In this document: positions 61,392-64,000 of the stretch, one piece after another
Numbering within the stretch: the first letter of the stretch is position 1
How the letters are laid out: every line of letters starts with the position of its first letter
Source of the DNA: CBDBZX01 sp965213645
GTDB taxonomy: Bacteria; Deinococcota; Deinococci; Deinococcales; Trueperaceae
Direction: 5' to 3'
DNA length: 64,000 nt
Assembly (NCBI GenBank): GCA_965213645.1
Contig: CBDBZX010000002.1
Span: 1,488,001-1,552,000, forward strand
Translations under genes and position numbers: made by a program
Notes under the pieces: model-generated
Databases searched by the model: none
What the model was told of the DNA's origin: nothing
What the model saw: only the letters and a program-made list of their open reading frames with translations

Positions 61392-61709
61392 CAGGACCAT
61401 GATCTTGTCTTTCCTTCCCAGGTCGGTACGGCGCTGTCACCGCGCAACCTCTCGCGGCTGTTCACCTCCCTGCAAAAGCAAGCAGGCGTGAAGCGCGTCA
61501 AGTTCCATGAACTGCGCCATACGCATGTCTCATTGCTGATTAAAAATGGCGTCCCTGCTAAGGTCGTCTCGCAAAGGATAGGACATATAAACGCGGGCTT
61601 TACTCAATCTGTCTACCAACACCTCTATGAATCACAGCTCAGTCAAGCCGCGTTAGGGCTCGCGAACATGCTCGAGGCGACCTCCCCGAGTGAGCGTCTA
61701 AGCAACTGA
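61392..61709 (+). pseudogene. Tyrosine recombinase C-terminal fragment
   Basis: The frame opens at the IS3 edge (DHDLVFPSQVGTALSPRNL). It has the catalytic H-x-x-R box (FHELRHTHVSLL), the GHINAGFT region and the nucleophile tyrosine in VYQHLYESQ. The N-terminal two thirds are missing. It lies 105 bases left of the tRNA fragment and in opposite orientation to the intact integrase, so it is probably left from an earlier element at the same attachment site. Confidence 0.8.
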
Positions 61710-61813
61710 TTTTGAGCCAGTGTCGGTATAAATTGCGGTCAAAAGGGCAAAAAAGAAGGATGAGAGTTTATTTCTCTCATCCTTCTTCGCGTCTAGGACG
61801 CTGTTTCTCGGTA

Positions 61814-61855
61814 TGGAGCCTATCAGATTTGAACTGATGACCCCCTGCTTGCAAA
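61814..61855 (-). other. Attachment site: 3' fragment of tRNA-Ala(UGC)
   Basis: On the minus strand, 42 bases match the 3' part of tRNA-Ala: the anticodon loop TTTGCAA (anticodon TGC), GCAGG, the variable region, a T arm ATCAG-TTCAAAT-CTGAT, and the acceptor strand ending AGGCTCCA. The 5' side (AGAGCAG) cannot pair with GCAGG, so the homology starts at the anticodon loop. This is the usual crossover for tyrosine integrases. By orientation the intact tRNA gene should be at the far, right-hand end of the element. Confidence 0.75.
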
Positions 61856-62004
61856 CTGCTCTTTCCGCTTGCGAAACGGGTAAGAGGACATTGAATACAG
61901 CGTCTAGGACTCGAGATTCTGGAGACACCATTCGCCTTAGTTCCGGTTTATTCAGGTGCTTTTGAAATCCTGTAGGTGCCTTTAAGGTGCCACCTTTCAC
62001 GTGC

Positions 62005-63144
62005 TTATTGAGTGAGTTCATTGAGACTAAGCGCCGCCCTTCTTTTACGATTCTCTGTGACCTTGCTATAAATTCCGAGGGTGACGCGAACGTCTTGCCC
62101 CGCTCGCTGCGCGACCACCTCAGCGTCAATCCCCGCGTCACGTGCGAGGGTGATATAGGTATGCCTATGGTCATGAATCCGAATGCGGCGCACGCCTGCT
62201 TTTTGTACGAGCTTGCGATAGGTGCGCCGCACGTTATTAGGGTTCATGACAGTTCCCACAGTGCTGCTAAAGATGAGGTCATTCACCTGATAGCGCTTCT
62301 CTACATCGCGCTCTTGCCACCGCCTTGCACGACGCTTTGACAGCACCTCGAGCACATCCGAAGAGAGGTAAAGGGTGCGGTTGCCCCGCTGTGTTTTCGT
62401 CGGTCCGAATATAGGTACGTTGTCAATGAAGTTGACAGTCCTGCTAATGGTGAGCTTGTTACCCTCGAGGTCACTCCACCGCAGCGCTAACACTTCACCG
62501 ATTCGCAAGCCCTGAGAGAGCATGAGGTAGAACACGCCATACAGCCGGTCATCTTTTGCCGCCGCGATGAACGCCCTCACCTCATCCGGTTCCCAGGCTG
62601 TAGCTTCGACAACCGCACCGCCGCGCGGTGTGTCGATTAGCTCTAAGACGTTTCTCCCCACAAGCTCCATGCGCAGCGCTTCGCGCACTGCGCCTTTGAG
62701 GAAGTGGTGAACGTGTTGCCGTACAGACGGGCTCAGACCCGCGTCTATGAGCTTGCTGTAGAAGGTGCGAACGTGGAGCGGTGTGAGCTTCGCAAGCTGC
62801 ATGTGTCCAAGTTCGGGGAGAATCTTACTCAGGTAATACTTGTGCACTTCCCGCGTGCGCGGTCTGACCTCACGCCCGCGCAGCTCGGTGTATCGGGTAA
62901 GCCACTGCTCCACCGTCACGCGCTCCGAAGCGTTAGCGAGATAGCTACCTGAGTACGCTTTCAGTTTTTCCAGCTTCTCTAAAACTTCGCGCTTTGTGCG
63001 ACCTTTACGCCATCTCTTATCCTGCCCACCGTTCGGTTTGATACCTACGGTGATATAGCCGCGCCACCCCTTTTCAGGCGGTTTGCACTTGTAGACGCAG
63101 CCCTCACCCCTGTTGTTGCGCTGATAGCCGTTACGCCTACTCAC
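62005..63144 (-). CDS. int: Tyrosine-type site-specific integrase
   Basis: About 379 residues. An N-terminal AP2/Arm-type DNA-binding region (about 10-60) is followed by a SAM-like core-binding domain (about 70-150) and the catalytic domain with Arg in SQGLRIGEVLALRW, the HDHRHTYITLA box and Tyr in LGIYSKVTE. The start is GTG at 63144, overlapping the excisionase-like gene by 8 bases. The gene lies next to the tRNA-Ala att fragment, which is its probable target. Confidence 0.93.
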   Translation of the reverse strand: MSRRNGYQRNNRGEGCVYKCKPPEKGWRGYITVGIKPNGGQDKRWRKGRTKREVLEKLEKLKAYSGSYLANASERVTVEQWLTRYTELRGREVRPRTREVHKYYLSKILPELGHMQLAKLTPLHVRTFYSKLIDAGLSPSVRQHVHHFLKGAVREALRMELVGRNVLELIDTPRGGAVVEATAWEPDEVRAFIAAAKDDRLYGVFYLMLSQGLRIGEVLALRWSDLEGNKLTISRTVNFIDNVPIFGPTKTQRGNRTLYLSSDVLEVLSKRRARRWQERDVEKRYQVNDLIFSSTVGTVMNPNNVRRTYRKLVQKAGVRRIRIHDHRHTYITLARDAGIDAEVVAQRAGQDVRVTLGIYSKVTENRKRRAALSLNELTQ

Positions 63145-63358
63145 GGCGCTTCCTCCGAGGGGTTGCCGCGTCCTCAGCAAGCCACTGATGAAAGAGTGCG
63201 CAAGGGATGACCTTGAGGCGTCCTAGCGGCTTGTGGGGAATGTCGCCGCTGTTGATTAGCTCGTAAACCTTATCCCTCGAGATACCGAGAAGCGTAGCGA
63301 CCTCAGCCGGACTGTAAACGACACGCTTTAAGCCTTGCGTCTCAGGGTACTCAGCCAT
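63137..63358 (-). CDS. Excisionase-like helix-turn-helix protein
   Basis: A 73-residue MerR/Xis-type winged-helix protein (YSPAEVATLLGISRDKVYEL, INSGDIPHKPLGRLKVIP). It probably directs the integrase toward excision or acts as a small regulator. It overlaps the integrase start by 8 bases. Confidence 0.85.
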   Translation of the reverse strand: MAEYPETQGLKRVVYSPAEVATLLGISRDKVYELINSGDIPHKPLGRLKVIPCALFHQWLAEDAATPRRKRRE

Positions 63359-63503
63359 GAGAACCCCGCAACAGACCTGATAACACTGTTAGCTTCGAGC
63401 GCAAAAGGCTGTTAGCCTGTGGGCAAAACTGTATATCTACGAAAGTTGAAAATCCGATAAACTGCACTTACGCACCTCGTTTCTTACAAGAGTTAGGTGT
63501 GTT

Positions 63504-63540
63504 AGCCGTTCGTGGTGTTCCCGCACCTATACGAACGGCT
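63504..63540. terminator. AGCCGTTCGT hairpin
   Basis: Perfect 10-bp arms with a 17-base loop. On the plus strand it is followed by TTTTCTTTC. It overlaps the 3' end of the minus-strand 60-residue gene, so it probably ends that transcript or stops incoming plus-strand transcription. Confidence 0.6.
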
Positions 63541-63709
63541 TTTCTTTCTTGGTTAGAACTGAAATTACCATGTCTCGCTGTGCTTGCGTCCTTGCTAATC
63601 GCGCCAGCAGTAGCAGCGCCACATCTCCCGCTAACACAAACTCACCCCGTTTGAGCCGTTTCAGGTCATGGTCAACTCTGTGAAGCGTCTCAGGGAGAGG
63701 GGTAAACAT
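63527..63709 (-). CDS. Small element protein, 60 residues
   Basis: A helical protein with a basic N-terminal half (HRVDHDLKRLKRGEF), a hydrophobic central stretch (VALLLLARLARTQ) and a basic tail. It follows the next gene upstream by 3 bases, as expected for a compact mobile-element operon. Family not recognised. Confidence 0.5.
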   Translation of the reverse strand: MFTPLPETLHRVDHDLKRLKRGEFVLAGDVALLLLARLARTQAQRDMVISVLTKKEKPFV

Positions 63710-63712
63710 GGC

Positions 63713-63949
63713 TTACAAGTAGTAGCCGAAGCGTGAAACGCTATGCGGTGCTATTGCGTGGGTACGCTGCGGGTGTTTCACCGTCTCAGACGGCATTTTA
63801 CTCGTTGCGTTGACAGATGTAACAATGAGGGTAGCCACCACACCAACCGCCACGCCGATAGCGAGCCCACGATTATAGCGCCCCGCACTAGCCGCCTTGC
63901 ACGCTACCGCGATAGCATCCGCTACTTGCTCAGGCTGCATCGTCGTCAT
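63713..63949 (-). CDS. Small single-TM element protein, 78 residues
   Basis: An N-terminal helical segment (EQVADAIAVACKAASAG), one transmembrane segment at about residues 28-46 (LAIGVAVGVVATLIVTSV) and a polar tail. Its start overlaps the 3' end of an upstream frame by 20 bases, and GGAGGATG lies just before the ATG. Unknown function. Confidence 0.5.
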   Translation of the reverse strand: MTTMQPEQVADAIAVACKAASAGRYNRGLAIGVAVGVVATLIVTSVNATSKMPSETVKHPQRTHAIAPHSVSRFGYYL

Positions 63950-64000
63950 CCTCCGATGCAGAGATACCTAAGTGTGATTCGAGTGCTTGCAGGATGCCGC
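63930..64000 (-). CDS. 3' end of an element gene cut by the window edge
   Basis: The minus-strand frame entering from the right edge encodes GILQALESHLGISASEDDDD followed by two Ala and TGA at 63930-63932. The overlap with the next gene's start is typical of translational coupling. Too short to identify. Confidence 0.45.
   Translation of the reverse strand, partial: GILQALESHLGISASEDDDDAA

Noticed and set aside
61814..61855. A complete tRNA gene
   Set aside because: The anticodon stem's 5' strand and everything 5' of it are missing. Only the 3' portion is present.

Overview
The window looks like a chromosomal segment of a Deinococcota bacterium, possibly of the Truepera lineage. This is an inference from gene content: two-subunit glycine decarboxylase, futalosine-route menaquinone enzyme, several promoters suited to leaderless mRNAs, GC in the upper fifties, and an unusually frequent CTCGAG hexamer. 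No rRNA or complete tRNA gene was seen.

Positions 1-30.2 kb are ordinary, compact chromosome. They hold the end of a sugar ABC importer with two zinc-dependent polyol/alcohol dehydrogenases (1-3.2 kb), the glycine cleavage operon gcvT-gcvH-gcvPA-gcvPB (4.9-9.3 kb), a small-peptide locus beside a large TPR/BTAD-type regulator (9.8-12.9 kb), an HD-GYP protein, mqnB, ftsY-gltX, uppP and rplM-rpsI. A second sugar module follows (21.7-30.2 kb): two permeases, a binding protein, a GH4 glycosidase and a LacI regulator, with an embedded pair made of a CRTAC1/UnbV beta-propeller protein and a His-rich membrane protein.

Positions 30.4-61.4 kb are accessory and partly decayed. An IS4/IS701-like element is followed by chromate resistance (chrB-chrA). 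Then come four modules in which a TetR regulator sits beside a flavin- or NAD(P)-dependent oxidoreductase, two PIN/Phd toxin-antitoxin pairs, a RES toxin whose antitoxin is internally deleted, an arsenic operon with an aquaporin, a spore-photoproduct-lyase-like radical SAM protein, and several genes broken by nonsense changes or single-base shifts. A 26-bp palindromic repeat recurs at least eleven times here and was not noticed in the first 31 kb.

Positions 61.4-64 kb are the left end of an integrative element. A 42-bp 3' fragment of a tRNA-Ala(UGC) gene marks the attachment site. It is followed by a tyrosine integrase, an excisionase-like helix-turn-helix protein and small element genes. The rest of the element, and probably the intact tRNA gene, lie to the right of the window.
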